From: Algoriphagus oliviformis
GTDB lineage: Bacteria; Bacteroidota; Bacteroidia; Cytophagales; Cyclobacteriaceae
Direction: 5' to 3'
DNA length: 64,000 nt
Assembly: GCF_017254915.1 (NCBI RefSeq)
Contig: NZ_JAFKCT010000012.1
Location: forward strand, 27,766 to 91,765
Part shown: positions 7,483 through 18,309 of the stretch, piece after piece
How positions within the stretch are numbered: position 1 is the stretch's first letter
Layout: the number at the start of each line of letters is the position of its first letter
Notes under the pieces: model-generated
The model's database searches: none
What the model was told of the DNA's origin: nothing
The model's input: the letters and a program-made list of their open reading frames with translations, nothing else
Made by a program: the position numbers and the translations under genes

Positions 7483-8325
7483 ATGAAACCCGTCTTGGAG
7501 CCCATCCCTTTGGAAAAGAACCAGTCGATTTTGGCCTTTTGCTTCAACAAAAAAAATTTTGAAACCCCCTGGCACTTTCATCCCCAATTTGAGCTTACGT
7601 GGATTGCCTCAAGTACGGGAACAAAGTTTATCGGCGACTTCATCGGAAACTATGAACCCGGGGAGCTGGTTCTGCTGCACTCCAACCTACCCCACTACTG
7701 GAAAAACGGTCAGAACCAAGCTGACCCCGCAACATCCTATGTCATCCAGTGGAACGGGGATGCGATGCCGCACGCGCCTGAGATGGAAGCGATTCATGAA
7801 CTGCTCCAAGCCTCCTCCCGGGGGATACTTTTTGACCAAGTCCAGGCGGCGGCTATTTTTCCCCTGATCCAAAAATCAGTGGATCTCAGTGGAGCGAGCC
7901 TTTACCTACAGCTCTTGACCATCCTATCGGCACTGACAGCATGCAGCTACAGCTTGCTTTCCGAATCGGGCTTTACCAAGGCCATTCCGCTGGAATACAG
8001 CTCACGGCTGGAAAAGGTTCACGAGTTTGTGGCCAATCAATACGGTCGAAAAATCTACCTCAAAGAGGTATCCGAGCTGGCAAACATGTCCGAGCAGGCC
8101 TTTTCGCGATTTTTCTCAAAGATGGCGGGGAGGCCCTTTTTTGTCTTTCTAAACGACTATCGAATCCATACAGCCGCCCGCATGCTGTTGGAAAAAGACG
8201 ATCCGATCGCACAGATCGCTCAAGACTGCGGCTATGAGTCCCTGCCTTTTTTCCACAGGAAATTCAACGAAGCCTATGGTACAAGCCCTGCGCGCCACCG
8301 CAAAATACACCAGTCGAAACCCTAG
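7483..8325 (+). CDS. AraC-family regulator with N-terminal cupin, likely controls the P450 operon
   Basis: 280 residues from the ATG at 7483; a TTG codon at 7465 would add six residues and is not preferred. The N-terminal half is a cupin-like sensor (WHFHPQFELTWI, then a YEPGELVLLHSNLPHYW segment, residues about 30-75), as in sugar-responsive AraC proteins. The C-terminus has both HTH units (LKEVSELANMSEQAFSRFF and PIAQIAQDCGYESLPFFHRKF). The gene is divergent from the P450 operon and has no other obvious target, so it probably activates demethylase expression in response to a methylated galactose or oligosaccharide; the ligand is inferred. Confidence 0.9.
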   Translation: MKPVLEPIPLEKNQSILAFCFNKKNFETPWHFHPQFELTWIASSTGTKFIGDFIGNYEPGELVLLHSNLPHYWKNGQNQADPATSYVIQWNGDAMPHAPEMEAIHELLQASSRGILFDQVQAAAIFPLIQKSVDLSGASLYLQLLTILSALTACSYSLLSESGFTKAIPLEYSSRLEKVHEFVANQYGRKIYLKEVSELANMSEQAFSRFFSKMAGRPFFVFLNDYRIHTAARMLLEKDDPIAQIAQDCGYESLPFFHRKFNEAYGTSPARHRKIHQSKP

Positions 8326-8330
8326 CGAGC

Positions 8331-9173
8331 CTACTGGGCAAACCGATTAAAAAACTCGTCGGTATCCTTGATCTCCGAAAGGCCCAAAATGTAGCAAACC
8401 TCACTCAGGTCGGAGAAATCCAGGCCGTTTTCCGCAACAGCCTTGTTGTCGTATCGGCCATCGATGCCGTTGTATCGCAGGCCGACCGCTACGGCAAGCT
8501 GCCACACGGCCTTCAGCTTGGGATCGCTGAGCTGCGCTTCCCACTGACTGTAGCCGGGGGTTCTAAATCCGGGAGTGCCATTGCCCACCGCGTTGCCGTC
8601 GGGTATCTTGTGGTAGTCTATGGTTGACTTGACGAAAGCCAGGCTTTCCTTCGAGGTCACCTCCTCATTCCAGTTGCTATGCTGGACCACGTGAATACGT
8701 TCCGCAAGTGCCACTTCAGGCATACTCGACTGGATCTCTCGGATCAACAAAGCTGAAAAATCAGACTGTCCAGCCTCTGCAATCCATACCTCCCCACCGG
8801 ATTTCAGGGTCTTTTTCACCCGTTTGTAAACCTGCGCCAAGGCTTTGGCCCGGTTAGCATCCGCATCGGCCCACTTTTTCCCAAAAGCCAAATCCAACAC
8901 TTCACCAGGCGGAACATACAGTCCCTCCTGTACCCCATAGGTACCGGCCACAGGTAGATAGCTCAGGTTTTTGAACTCGGGATGGGACATCAGCATGTAC
9001 AGCGCCGCGGCGGTGTGAATGTCGTCCACGTCCGTCTTGCAGTCCATCTGTACAAGCAACAGGTCGGTATCCCGGTCAAAAGCCGGCTTGGAAAGTGCTT
9101 GGGCTTCACTTGCTTGGGGCAACAGGCCTGAAAGCAACAAACCGAAAAAAACAGAAATTGAACACAGTTTCAT
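8331..9173 (-). CDS. Secreted nucleoside-hydrolase-like protein
   Basis: 280 residues with a Sec signal peptide (hydrophobic stretch 5-20, SEAQA near the cleavage site). The segment QMDCKTDVDDIHTAAAL has the Asp-rich calcium-binding DxDxxDD-type motif of the inosine-uridine nucleoside hydrolase superfamily. Later VWIAEAGQSDFSALL parallels the region where these enzymes bind ribose. Extracytoplasmic members occur in planctomycete/Bacteroidota gene sets for glycan use, where the substrate is unknown. It lies 115 bp after the cytochrome-LRR gene in the same direction and is the last gene of the series from 16464. Its 3' end is 5 bp from the convergent AraC stop. Confidence 0.72.
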   Translation of the reverse strand: MKLCSISVFFGLLLSGLLPQASEAQALSKPAFDRDTDLLLVQMDCKTDVDDIHTAAALYMLMSHPEFKNLSYLPVAGTYGVQEGLYVPPGEVLDLAFGKKWADADANRAKALAQVYKRVKKTLKSGGEVWIAEAGQSDFSALLIREIQSSMPEVALAERIHVVQHSNWNEEVTSKESLAFVKSTIDYHKIPDGNAVGNGTPGFRTPGYSQWEAQLSDPKLKAVWQLAVAVGLRYNGIDGRYDNKAVAENGLDFSDLSEVCYILGLSEIKDTDEFFNRFAQ

Positions 9174-9288
9174 AGGTAGATTGGGTTATGATGAGTTGAA
9201 AAGAATTACCCGCAGAATATTGGAAGGACCAAAATAGAAGTTTGGTTCGAAAAAATCCGCATCGTGCAAAGATTGGCTTCGCCAGGCA

Positions 9289-10617
9289 TCAGCCCTCTCC
9301 GATCAATCGGATCTCTCCTACTTGGGTCTGCGTGATCCTGGTCTGCCAGACGTAGACTCTCCTCAGCTTCCCCAATTTGCCAAGCTCCTCCAGACAATGG
9401 TCAGTGACCTCGTTTCCATAGAGATTGAGAACCTGGAGGCCCGGAAACTTCCCAGAGAAAGACAAACCCCTATCCGTCAAGTGATTTCTTTCCAATCGGA
9501 GCTTGAGCAAGTTTGGCATTGCGGGCAGCCCTGCCAGATCTGTATCCCGCATTCCCAGACCGGAAAGATCCAGCCAAAGGACATTTTGCCGAATCGGCTC
9601 CAAGCTCAGCAGCAAGTCTTCCAGCCGCTCGACTCGTAGCGCCGCTGCCGGGATATGTACATCATAGCTATAGGAGCCATCCAATAGCTCCCGGATCAGG
9701 ACACCTTTGCCTCTCAGCTCTTCCAAAACACCCGGGCGAACAGGTGCCAAAACAACTTTCAAATCTTCAGTTTCCCCGGAGGGGACTAAGCCCAAATAGC
9801 CTGTAGCCAAGCCGCTCACAGAGTCGGCATAAGCGGTCATCGGTTTGGAAAAATCCCCTCCAGAGCTGATCCATGCTTCCAAAAGTGCCATCTCTTCTTT
9901 GGTCAACTGCTTTTTCCCTTTGGGTGGCATCACCTCTTCGTCAGACTCTTTCAGGTGGATTCTTCGGATCAGTTCGTTTTCTTTTCCAGGTGAAGAAACT
10001 ACCGGCCCACTCTCCCCTCCCCGGAGGATGCTTTCGGGGGATTCCAGAGACAAGCCCCCCTTGAGCTTACCCTGTCGGTGACAGGAAACGCATTTTTGCT
10101 CCAAGATCGGCCGGATCACATGCGGAAAAAGCTGCGTTTCCTGTATACTTTCAGGCGCTGGAGGCAGGCTTTCCTTCTTCCCAAAGGGGGCATAGGCGGT
10201 AAGGTAATCGCTGCCATGGGTCAGGTTTCCTCCCAAGTGTCCCGTCATCCCCAGCCCCAATATCATTGCACAAAGCATCCCTCCCGCTAAGCGGGAGTGC
10301 ACGGCCATACGGTTTCTCATCGCAAAGGCCGCGTAGCCACATCCTGCCATCGTCGTGGTCAAAATCCCTGCCCACTGGTGCTGGGCTACCATCTCCGTAT
10401 CGTATTCTCCCGAGCTGGCCAATAGAAATCCAGCCACACAAGCGGCAGTCGCACTCAGTGCCCCCAGCAGAAGCGCGAAGACTATGGCTTGGCGATAGTC
10501 TTGGTTTTTTGCCCATACCTGGTAAGCCCACATCAGAAAAGCCAGCATCAAAAAGCCGATGGGCAGATGTACCAACAAGGGATGAAACCTCCCGATAAAC
10601 AAGTCCAGGTTTTCCAT
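9289..10617 (-). CDS. Membrane c-type cytochrome with DUF2231-like helices and leucine-rich repeats
   Basis: 442 residues from the ATG at 10617, which follows the previous stop by 1 bp; a longer frame to 10785 overlaps that gene and is rejected. Order of parts: an N-terminal membrane region of about four helices starting FHPLLVHLPIGF (DUF2231-like, residues 8-140), a planctomycete-type cytochrome (PSCyt1) with one heme site CVSCH (about residue 180) and the late EVMPPKGKKQLT motif, and C-terminal leucine-rich repeats (about 345-430, e.g. LKLRLERNHLTDRGL). The arrangement suggests a periplasmic heme domain held to the membrane with an LRR binding surface. Function is unknown; it belongs to the operon 16464-8331. 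Confidence 0.8.
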   Translation of the reverse strand: MENLDLFIGRFHPLLVHLPIGFLMLAFLMWAYQVWAKNQDYRQAIVFALLLGALSATAACVAGFLLASSGEYDTEMVAQHQWAGILTTTMAGCGYAAFAMRNRMAVHSRLAGGMLCAMILGLGMTGHLGGNLTHGSDYLTAYAPFGKKESLPPAPESIQETQLFPHVIRPILEQKCVSCHRQGKLKGGLSLESPESILRGGESGPVVSSPGKENELIRRIHLKESDEEVMPPKGKKQLTKEEMALLEAWISSGGDFSKPMTAYADSVSGLATGYLGLVPSGETEDLKVVLAPVRPGVLEELRGKGVLIRELLDGSYSYDVHIPAAALRVERLEDLLLSLEPIRQNVLWLDLSGLGMRDTDLAGLPAMPNLLKLRLERNHLTDRGLSFSGKFPGLQVLNLYGNEVTDHCLEELGKLGKLRRVYVWQTRITQTQVGEIRLIGEG

Positions 10618-10618
10618 T

Positions 10619-11728
10619 TCAGATGCGTTCCAGTTTGACCGGGGCACTGCCGTGGGCATTCCACTGGCAGATGTATAGGTTTTTGTCGCCGTCCACGCAT
10701 ACATCATGGCCGTGAAGCAGAGGCTTGCTGGGCAGCTGATAGGAAGGCTGAAGTTTTCCATCCAGGTAGTCTGGTCTCGTCCCACCGGGATTGGACACTA
10801 CCCTATCCCCCTCCAGCACTGTCACAAATCCGGTGTGTTCCAACCAATCGAAAGTCCCCTCACGAGGTGTTGACCAGCAGACTCCGGCATAGAGATTTGT
10901 ATCGTCGATCACTGCCCGGCAAACGTAGAGATTGGGCAAGTGTATAGTCTTGACATAGCGTCCATCAAGCGTGAAGAACTTAAAGGCATTTTCGCTTCTT
11001 GAAGTACATATTAGAAGAGGATTTCCAACCACCCTAAAGTCGAGGGCGATGCCATGGGCATTGTGCAGATTGTAGTTGGGATCGGGGTTGTCATGGCCTC
11101 CCCATTTTCTGATAAAAACACCCTTGGAATCGTACTGCAGGATGTAGTCACTTCCGTAGCCGTCCGCCACATAAACATCTCCGTTTTGGGGATTGACAGC
11201 GACTTCGGTAGGTCGGAAGGGGGCTCCCGGCTCATAAGCTCCTTGGGTCTGGGGATGTCCTATGTCAAAAATCGTCCTGCCATCCAAAGTGCTTTTACTT
11301 ACCCGCCCGCTTTGGGGCACCATCTTTCCTTCTTTTCCCATAAACCAACCCGAGTCAGCCAGATACAGAAAATCCTCCCCCCCTTCTGAAGCCAAGGCGA
11401 TGCCATGACCTCCAGGATAGGCAGTTCCCCAGGCGTCCAGAAGCTTTCCAGAGCGGTCAAAGATCAGGACATTGTGATGGGGATGGTCACCGATCATGAC
11501 CAAGCGGCCCCGGCTATCCATGACCATCTCGTGACAGTTGATCAAAGGGTAGCGTATGCGGTCCAGCACTGCCCAATCCCGCACCATGCGGTACCGGTAC
11601 TCGCCGTGGCCGAGGATCTCCTCTTCATTTCGGCTTTTGCTGTGGATGGAAAAACTCTTGACCGGATCGACGGTAAGCAGTCCTGCTGCCAATCCGGACT
11701 TTTTGATAAAATCTCTTCTTGTAGTCAT
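10619..11728 (-). CDS. Secreted six-bladed beta-propeller (NHL-repeat-like) protein
   Basis: 369 residues with a Tat-like leader (TTRRDFIKKSGLAAGLL). The body shows repeated strands with the pattern of NHL/6-bladed propellers: DGxGxDYILQYDSKGVFIRKWG, GIALDF, HGHDVCVDGDKNLYICQW. Such proteins form a periplasmic or surface propeller for protein or glycan binding, or for peptidyl-lyase-like catalysis; nothing indicates which applies here. It is encoded 10 bp after the DUF1501 gene and 1 bp before the cytochrome-LRR gene, so it is part of the same transcript. Confidence 0.8.
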   Translation of the reverse strand: MTTRRDFIKKSGLAAGLLTVDPVKSFSIHSKSRNEEEILGHGEYRYRMVRDWAVLDRIRYPLINCHEMVMDSRGRLVMIGDHPHHNVLIFDRSGKLLDAWGTAYPGGHGIALASEGGEDFLYLADSGWFMGKEGKMVPQSGRVSKSTLDGRTIFDIGHPQTQGAYEPGAPFRPTEVAVNPQNGDVYVADGYGSDYILQYDSKGVFIRKWGGHDNPDPNYNLHNAHGIALDFRVVGNPLLICTSRSENAFKFFTLDGRYVKTIHLPNLYVCRAVIDDTNLYAGVCWSTPREGTFDWLEHTGFVTVLEGDRVVSNPGGTRPDYLDGKLQPSYQLPSKPLLHGHDVCVDGDKNLYICQWNAHGSAPVKLERI

Positions 11729-11738
11729 GTCGAGCGGC

Positions 11739-13220
<1,482 letters not shown>

Positions 13221-13224
13221 GGGT

Positions 13225-16200
13225 TTATCTTTTGGTGATGACTGCGTCTGAATTGAGAATAGCACTGGCAACCACTGCATTGGCTGCGACCAGCAGGGGA
13301 TCTATCGAGGAATCGACTCGGTACTGGCCGCTCTCGAGCCAGCCCTTGGCTTTTTCCGGATGGGAGCGAAAGAGGACTAACTCTTCATGGTATAGGCGTG
13401 TGAGGACATCCAGCTCACCTGGTAAGGGAGAGCGTCCAGAAAGCCGGACAAAAGCTGCCGCAATGGCCCGCGTTGGAGTGATGGATCGGGCCATATCTTC
13501 GCCCAGCTTCCGGCAAGCCTCCACGTAGGTAGGGTCGTTGAGCAGCACCAAGGCCTGCAGCGGGGTATTGGTCTTTTGCCGACGGATAGTGCATTCGTTG
13601 CGTTCCGGCTGGTCAAAGGTCGCTTGGGTAGGATTGGGGATGGTTTTCTTCCAAAAAGTATACATGCTCCTTCGATAGAGCTTGTCGCCGGTATCAGGTA
13701 CATACTCGGTGGAGTTCATTGACCAAAGCCCTGCCGGCTGGTAGGGTTTGACACTTGGCCCACCCACTTTACCTACCATCAGGCCACTCGCTGCCAGGGC
13801 ATTGTCCCGGATCATCTCACTGCTCAGTCGGATTTTGGGACCACGGGCGAGGTAGATATTTTCCAGATCCTGCTCCACCTTGGCCGGAGCAGCCTGGGAA
13901 CGCTGACGATAGGTTGCGGACAAGAGGATAAGCTTTTGCATCTTTTTCACATCCCATCCGCTGTTTATGAATTGCAGCGCGAGCCAATCCAGCAGCTCCG
14001 GGTGACTGGGCAGATCCCCTTGGTTGCCAAAATCCTCACTGGTTTTGACGATTCCCCTTCCAAAGTAGCTTTGCCAATAGCGGTTTACCGCTACCCGGGC
14101 CGTCAGCGGATGATCGGGATCAAACAACCAACGCGCAAAGCCCAGACGATTTCGGGGCAGGCTCCCGTCCATGGGAAGGATAGCTTTTGGGGTGTTGGGA
14201 AATACCTCCTCTCCGTAATTGTCATACAGCCCGCGGAGCAAAATATAGGTAGGCCTTGGCGTCTCCATGTCCTTCATCACCATCACCTCCTGCACGGACT
14301 CTATGCTGTCCACAAAGGCCCTCCGCGCCTGGGTCAGGCTTTGGACGGCCTGGGTGTATTCTTGGTTTTGGGAAACAAAGTAGCAGGCGAGCAGCTTTTT
14401 TTCCTCTGACGAAAGCCCCTTGGATGGCTTGCCCACAAGCTGCGAAAACCGGACAGGACTGGCCAAGGCCATCGCCTCAAGCCCGGTGAGTTCACGTCCA
14501 TACACCCGCAATTCGTCCACCAGCCCCCCTTTCAGCCCAAATCCCCTCCACCTTCCGCCGAGACTTAGGCCGGGCTCTATAGGCTCCGGGTAGATGACGT
14601 CTTTGTAGTCGTTGAAAACGATGTCTTTGTAAAGGTTGTCATGCTTGACCTGCATCGCCAACTCTTTCCCGTTCAGGTAAAGCTTCACGCCAACTGCCCT
14701 GCTGGATCCGTCATAGGTCATCAGCAGATGGTTCCAAGTATCGGTGGGAAGTGCAGTCTCGCTCAGTTTTTCAATGGCATTTCCCGGCCAAGTGTGGGCC
14801 AGCATGACTTCGAGTTTTTTGTTGCGATAGTACAGATGATATCCCTTGAAGGCATGCAGCGCCGTGCCCATATTTTTGTGGAACACTACCCCCTCCTCTA
14901 GGGAATCGGGCACATGGAGCCATAGGGAGATACTGAAGGGCTCGTTCCGCTTGTAGATCCCCACGGGTTTCAGATCCAGCCAGGAATCCCCGTCAAACTC
15001 CAAGGCTCTGCCCTGCTTTCCTGCGGCAAACCTCGCAGGATCAGCCTTCGCATACATCAGATCCATCTTCCCCTCTTCGCCCGTGAGCCTGTTGTCCAGT
15101 GAACCTTCAAAGGAATAGTGCGCTTCCAGGCTCTTATCCAGGGACTTCATCCCAAGTGAACGATAGCCTTCCTCCTCGATCCAGCGCTTCGCTTTACCCT
15201 CTAGTGCTACAGTCAGATTTTCGGCCTTTTTTTCCGCTTCGCCCTGTGAGGCATCCAGGTAGTCCAGGATCTTTTTTTGGCGCTCGTCCGGGAGCAAAAG
15301 TGTAGGAACGGGAATATCCATCGGGTCGCGAGAGATCTGCCCGGACTCGTTGACTTGGTTGAAAAAGCTGTACATCTCGTAAAACTCCTGATGGGAGATC
15401 GGGTCATACTTGTGGTCGTGACAACGGGCGCAGCCTGTGGTCAGCGCCATGAGCCCCTGCCCCACTACAGCCGTCCGGTCTATGACGCCTTCGACCCGAT
15501 ACTCTTCGGCGACAATGCCATCCTCGGAGTTCTGCGAGTTGAGCCGGCTGAAGCCCGTGGCGAGGATCTGGTCGCGGCTGGGGTTGGGCATCAGATCCCC
15601 TGCCAGCTGCCATGTCACGAACTGGTCGTAGGGCATGTTGTCATTGTAGGACCGGATCACCCAATCCCGCCAGGGGCTCATGTCCCTGTAGTCATCCACC
15701 TGATAGCCATGGGTATCGGCAAATCTGGCCAAGTCCATCCAGGCCGTGGCCATCTTTTCACCGTAGTGCGGCGAAGCCAGCAGCTTGTCCACCTGCTTTT
15801 CATAGGCATTGGGGGAGCTGTCTTTTACAAAAGCCCCAACCTCCTCGGGACTGGGAGGCAGACCGGTGACATCCAAGTACAGCCTCCGCAGCAGCGTCTC
15901 GGCATCCGCCTCCTGCTCCGGTGCCAAGCCCTGCTTCTCCATCGCACTAAGGGTAAAAAAGTCCAGCTCATTCCGGGGCCAAGAGCTATCCTTGACCTTG
16001 GGAACCTTTTGAGGCTTGGGCTTCACGAAGGCCCAATGGGGTTTGTATTCCGCTCCTTCTTCTATCCAGCGGATCAGAATAGCTTTCTCGCGATCACTCA
16101 GCACTAGGTTAGACTCGGGAGGAGGCATGACCTCCGCTTCATTTTGGGATAGAATACGGTGAAAGACTTGGGAATTTTTCAGGCTCTTGGGCGTGATGGC

Positions 16201-16464
16201 ATAGTGCCCTGGAAACTCCGGCAGCTCCTGATAGGCAGCTTCGGCGCTGTGGAGCTGTAGGCCTGCCTCTATTTTCCCCTCGTCGGGACCATGGCAGGCA
16301 AAGCACTTGTCGGAGAGAATGGGCTTCACGTGGATGTTGAAGTCCAAGACCTCTGGCAACTCCTGATAGGCGGTCTCGATCGGCTCCGGCAAGCTTGGTT
16401 TGCAGGAAGCCATCGCAACGCATGCGAGGGCCAGTGCAGCAGTTATTTCGGCAAATCTTTTCAT
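13225..16464 (-). CDS. PSD1-type lipoprotein cytochrome: PSCyt1-DUF1549-LamG-DUF1553
   Basis: 1079 residues. I chose the ATG at 16464 because it begins a lipoprotein signal (KRFAEITAALALACVAMASC); the open frame continues to 16740 but overlaps the divergent regulator. Domains: N-terminal PSCyt1 heme site CFACH (about residue 53), DUF1549 (about 145-360) with a second heme site CARCH (about 330), a concanavalin-like LamG domain (about 440-610, YSFEGSLDN to LVDELRVYGREL) and C-terminal DUF1553 (about 690-1050, ARVAVNRYWQSYFGRGIV). It is probably an outer-membrane or periplasmic diheme protein with a glycan-binding LamG insert. First gene of the five-gene operon; catalytic role unknown. Confidence 0.92.
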   Translation of the reverse strand: MKRFAEITAALALACVAMASCKPSLPEPIETAYQELPEVLDFNIHVKPILSDKCFACHGPDEGKIEAGLQLHSAEAAYQELPEFPGHYAITPKSLKNSQVFHRILSQNEAEVMPPPESNLVLSDREKAILIRWIEEGAEYKPHWAFVKPKPQKVPKVKDSSWPRNELDFFTLSAMEKQGLAPEQEADAETLLRRLYLDVTGLPPSPEEVGAFVKDSSPNAYEKQVDKLLASPHYGEKMATAWMDLARFADTHGYQVDDYRDMSPWRDWVIRSYNDNMPYDQFVTWQLAGDLMPNPSRDQILATGFSRLNSQNSEDGIVAEEYRVEGVIDRTAVVGQGLMALTTGCARCHDHKYDPISHQEFYEMYSFFNQVNESGQISRDPMDIPVPTLLLPDERQKKILDYLDASQGEAEKKAENLTVALEGKAKRWIEEEGYRSLGMKSLDKSLEAHYSFEGSLDNRLTGEEGKMDLMYAKADPARFAAGKQGRALEFDGDSWLDLKPVGIYKRNEPFSISLWLHVPDSLEEGVVFHKNMGTALHAFKGYHLYYRNKKLEVMLAHTWPGNAIEKLSETALPTDTWNHLLMTYDGSSRAVGVKLYLNGKELAMQVKHDNLYKDIVFNDYKDVIYPEPIEPGLSLGGRWRGFGLKGGLVDELRVYGRELTGLEAMALASPVRFSQLVGKPSKGLSSEEKKLLACYFVSQNQEYTQAVQSLTQARRAFVDSIESVQEVMVMKDMETPRPTYILLRGLYDNYGEEVFPNTPKAILPMDGSLPRNRLGFARWLFDPDHPLTARVAVNRYWQSYFGRGIVKTSEDFGNQGDLPSHPELLDWLALQFINSGWDVKKMQKLILLSATYRQRSQAAPAKVEQDLENIYLARGPKIRLSSEMIRDNALAASGLMVGKVGGPSVKPYQPAGLWSMNSTEYVPDTGDKLYRRSMYTFWKKTIPNPTQATFDQPERNECTIRRQKTNTPLQALVLLNDPTYVEACRKLGEDMARSITPTRAIAAAFVRLSGRSPLPGELDVLTRLYHEELVLFRSHPEKAKGWLESGQYRVDSSIDPLLVAANAVVASAILNSDAVITKR

Positions 16465-16551
16465 AGGCTTTCTTTGCGGGAAATGGTCAGACACTTCCTC
16501 GGAAACAGATGCCCAAGATTTCCTTCCCAAGCCCCAAAACATAATTTCAGG

Positions 16552-16570
16552 TATAGACTTGATATAGACT
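16552..16570. repeat. Two TATAGACT copies one helical turn apart in the divergent regulator region
   Basis: TATAGACT occurs at 16552-16559 and 16563-16570, an 11-bp period, in the 193-bp space between the cytochrome operon and the first SusR-like regulator. TAGAC also recurs upstream of the second SusR-like regulator (near 33431, 33498 and 33551). A binding site for these paralogous regulators is a guess from recurrence and position. Confidence 0.3.
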
Positions 16571-16657
16571 GGGCAAAAAAAACGGGCTTGTCGTGCCTCA
16601 AAAAATTCTGTCTGCTGGCTTAAAATGGCATATTTGGGTAAACCCAAATGTGCCTCC

Positions 16658-18286
16658 ATGCAAAAACTCCATAGACTGGGCCTCGTGCTCTCCCTGTTTT
16701 TGATCCTCGCGGAAAGCCATGCACGGCAGGACTTGCTCAAACTACATGATATCGATCCGGAGGCCAGCTACTTTGAAGACTCGCTTTTGGCACGGCAATC
16801 GGATCGGGAACTCCAGCCGCTCAGAGAAAGCCTCCGGCAGAAAATGGCAAAGGGCGATACTCTGGGAGCCATCCGCGACCTCAACAGCCTCTCCAGTATA
16901 TATACCAATCGCGTAGACTATGCCAAATCCTATGATGGATATTGGCAGGCGCTGCTCTTGGCAGACCGAATCGGGGATGATCGAGCCAAAGCCCTTAGCT
17001 ACAATGGCCTGGCGATCCTTTACAGCCTGTTTGACAGACGGGAGGAGGCCCTGCAGCACTATCAGCTGTCCCTGTCTATCAACAAAGCCTTGGTCGAATC
17101 GGGACAATTGGACAGCATCGCGCTGCGGGAAAGCTACTTTCCCCTCGCGGTCCACTTCAAATATGAAGGGGATTTTGAGCGGGCCAATGCTTATTTGGAT
17201 AGCTGCGAAAATATTCGCTCTCCCCAGAACAACTCCTTGTTTACCCAATCAGAGCGCAGCCATGTCTTAGGCCTAGCAGGCCGGCCGGAAGATGGGAAGA
17301 AGGCCTTGTCCAAGCTGGAAAGAAGCATTTCTGAGGCCCATCCGGAATATTTGCCCGTGTACTTCAACTACTTGGGAGACATGTACTTTTTGAACCAAGA
17401 GTGGAACGAAAGCGAGGCGAGCTACCTCAAGGCGGCCAAGGCGGCTTTCACCCATCAAAGGCACCTCAACTATGTACCGGACATCTATGAAAAACTTGCC
17501 TGGGTACTGGAGCAAAACGGGAAGCCTGCCCAAGCCAACGACTATCTGAAGCTGGCCAATGACATCAACCGTTTCCTCTATAGTAGCCGAAGTCCCAAAA
17601 ACCGCCAATTGTTGGAAATCAAGGACGAGTTCCGACTGGAGCAGCAAAAAGCCCGGGAACTAGCCCGGGAACAGGAGTTGCAAAACCTCCAGCAACGGGA
17701 AGAAATAACCCGACTGCAAAATTCCATGCTCCTCGGGGGTGTCATCTTTTTGATTTCCCTCGGATTTTTCCTGTTCAAATACTGGAAAGCCAAACACCTC
17801 GCGGAGCGGTCACGGCTGGAGCATCAGCGCAAACTCGAAAATGAAAAAGCTCAAGAGATTGTCCAGATCAAAAACCAGGAGCTCACGGGCACTACCCTAA
17901 AGATGGTCGCCAAGGATGAGCTGATAGACCAGATCAAGGGGCAGCTCAAGTCCATGCAGGCGGAGCCTCATGGCAAAGAACTGGTTAAGCTGATCAAGAC
18001 CATTGACATCAACAAAGACCAGAGCTGGCTGGATTTCGAAAACAGGTTTCTTGCCCTCAATGAGGGTTTCTACGAACGCATCCAGCAGCTTCATCCTGAG
18101 CTGAAACCCTATGACCTCAAGGTATGTGCACTGATCAAGCTGGATTTTTCCGGGAAAGAAATGGCCAGGCTACTGGGAATATCTCCCGAGAGTGCCAACA
18201 CTTCTCGATATCGTCTTCGCAAGAAACTGGGACTGAAGAAAGAGGATAATCTTGGAGAGTATATAGTGAAAATAACCAGCTCTTAG
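16658..18286 (+). CDS. SusR-like regulator: TPR sensor, membrane helix, LuxR-type HTH (first copy)
   Basis: 542 residues from the ATG at 16658, which opens a signal peptide (QKLHRLGLVLSLFLILAESHA); an ATG 11 codons upstream is possible. A periplasmic TPR domain (about 60-330, e.g. ALSYNGLAILYSLFDRREEALQHYQLSLSINKAL), one membrane helix (about 365-385), a coiled coil rich in E/K/Q (about 385-430) and a C-terminal HTH (DLKVCALIKLDFSGKEMARLLGISPESANTSRYRLRKKL) are the parts of SusR-type regulators. These sense glycan fragments in the periplasm and activate utilisation genes. It diverges from the cytochrome operon at 16464, its most likely target. Paralogue of the gene at 33657. Confidence 0.9.
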   Translation: MQKLHRLGLVLSLFLILAESHARQDLLKLHDIDPEASYFEDSLLARQSDRELQPLRESLRQKMAKGDTLGAIRDLNSLSSIYTNRVDYAKSYDGYWQALLLADRIGDDRAKALSYNGLAILYSLFDRREEALQHYQLSLSINKALVESGQLDSIALRESYFPLAVHFKYEGDFERANAYLDSCENIRSPQNNSLFTQSERSHVLGLAGRPEDGKKALSKLERSISEAHPEYLPVYFNYLGDMYFLNQEWNESEASYLKAAKAAFTHQRHLNYVPDIYEKLAWVLEQNGKPAQANDYLKLANDINRFLYSSRSPKNRQLLEIKDEFRLEQQKARELAREQELQNLQQREEITRLQNSMLLGGVIFLISLGFFLFKYWKAKHLAERSRLEHQRKLENEKAQEIVQIKNQELTGTTLKMVAKDELIDQIKGQLKSMQAEPHGKELVKLIKTIDINKDQSWLDFENRFLALNEGFYERIQQLHPELKPYDLKVCALIKLDFSGKEMARLLGISPESANTSRYRLRKKLGLKKEDNLGEYIVKITSS

Positions 18287-18309
18287 ATGCCAGGGCGCCG
18301 GGATTTCAA

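Noticed and set aside
15277..16107. Long forward-strand frame of 276 codons opposite the DUF1549 region
   Set aside because: It is antisense to a well-supported multidomain gene, has no recognisable motifs and reflects the G+C-rich codon pattern of the real gene.
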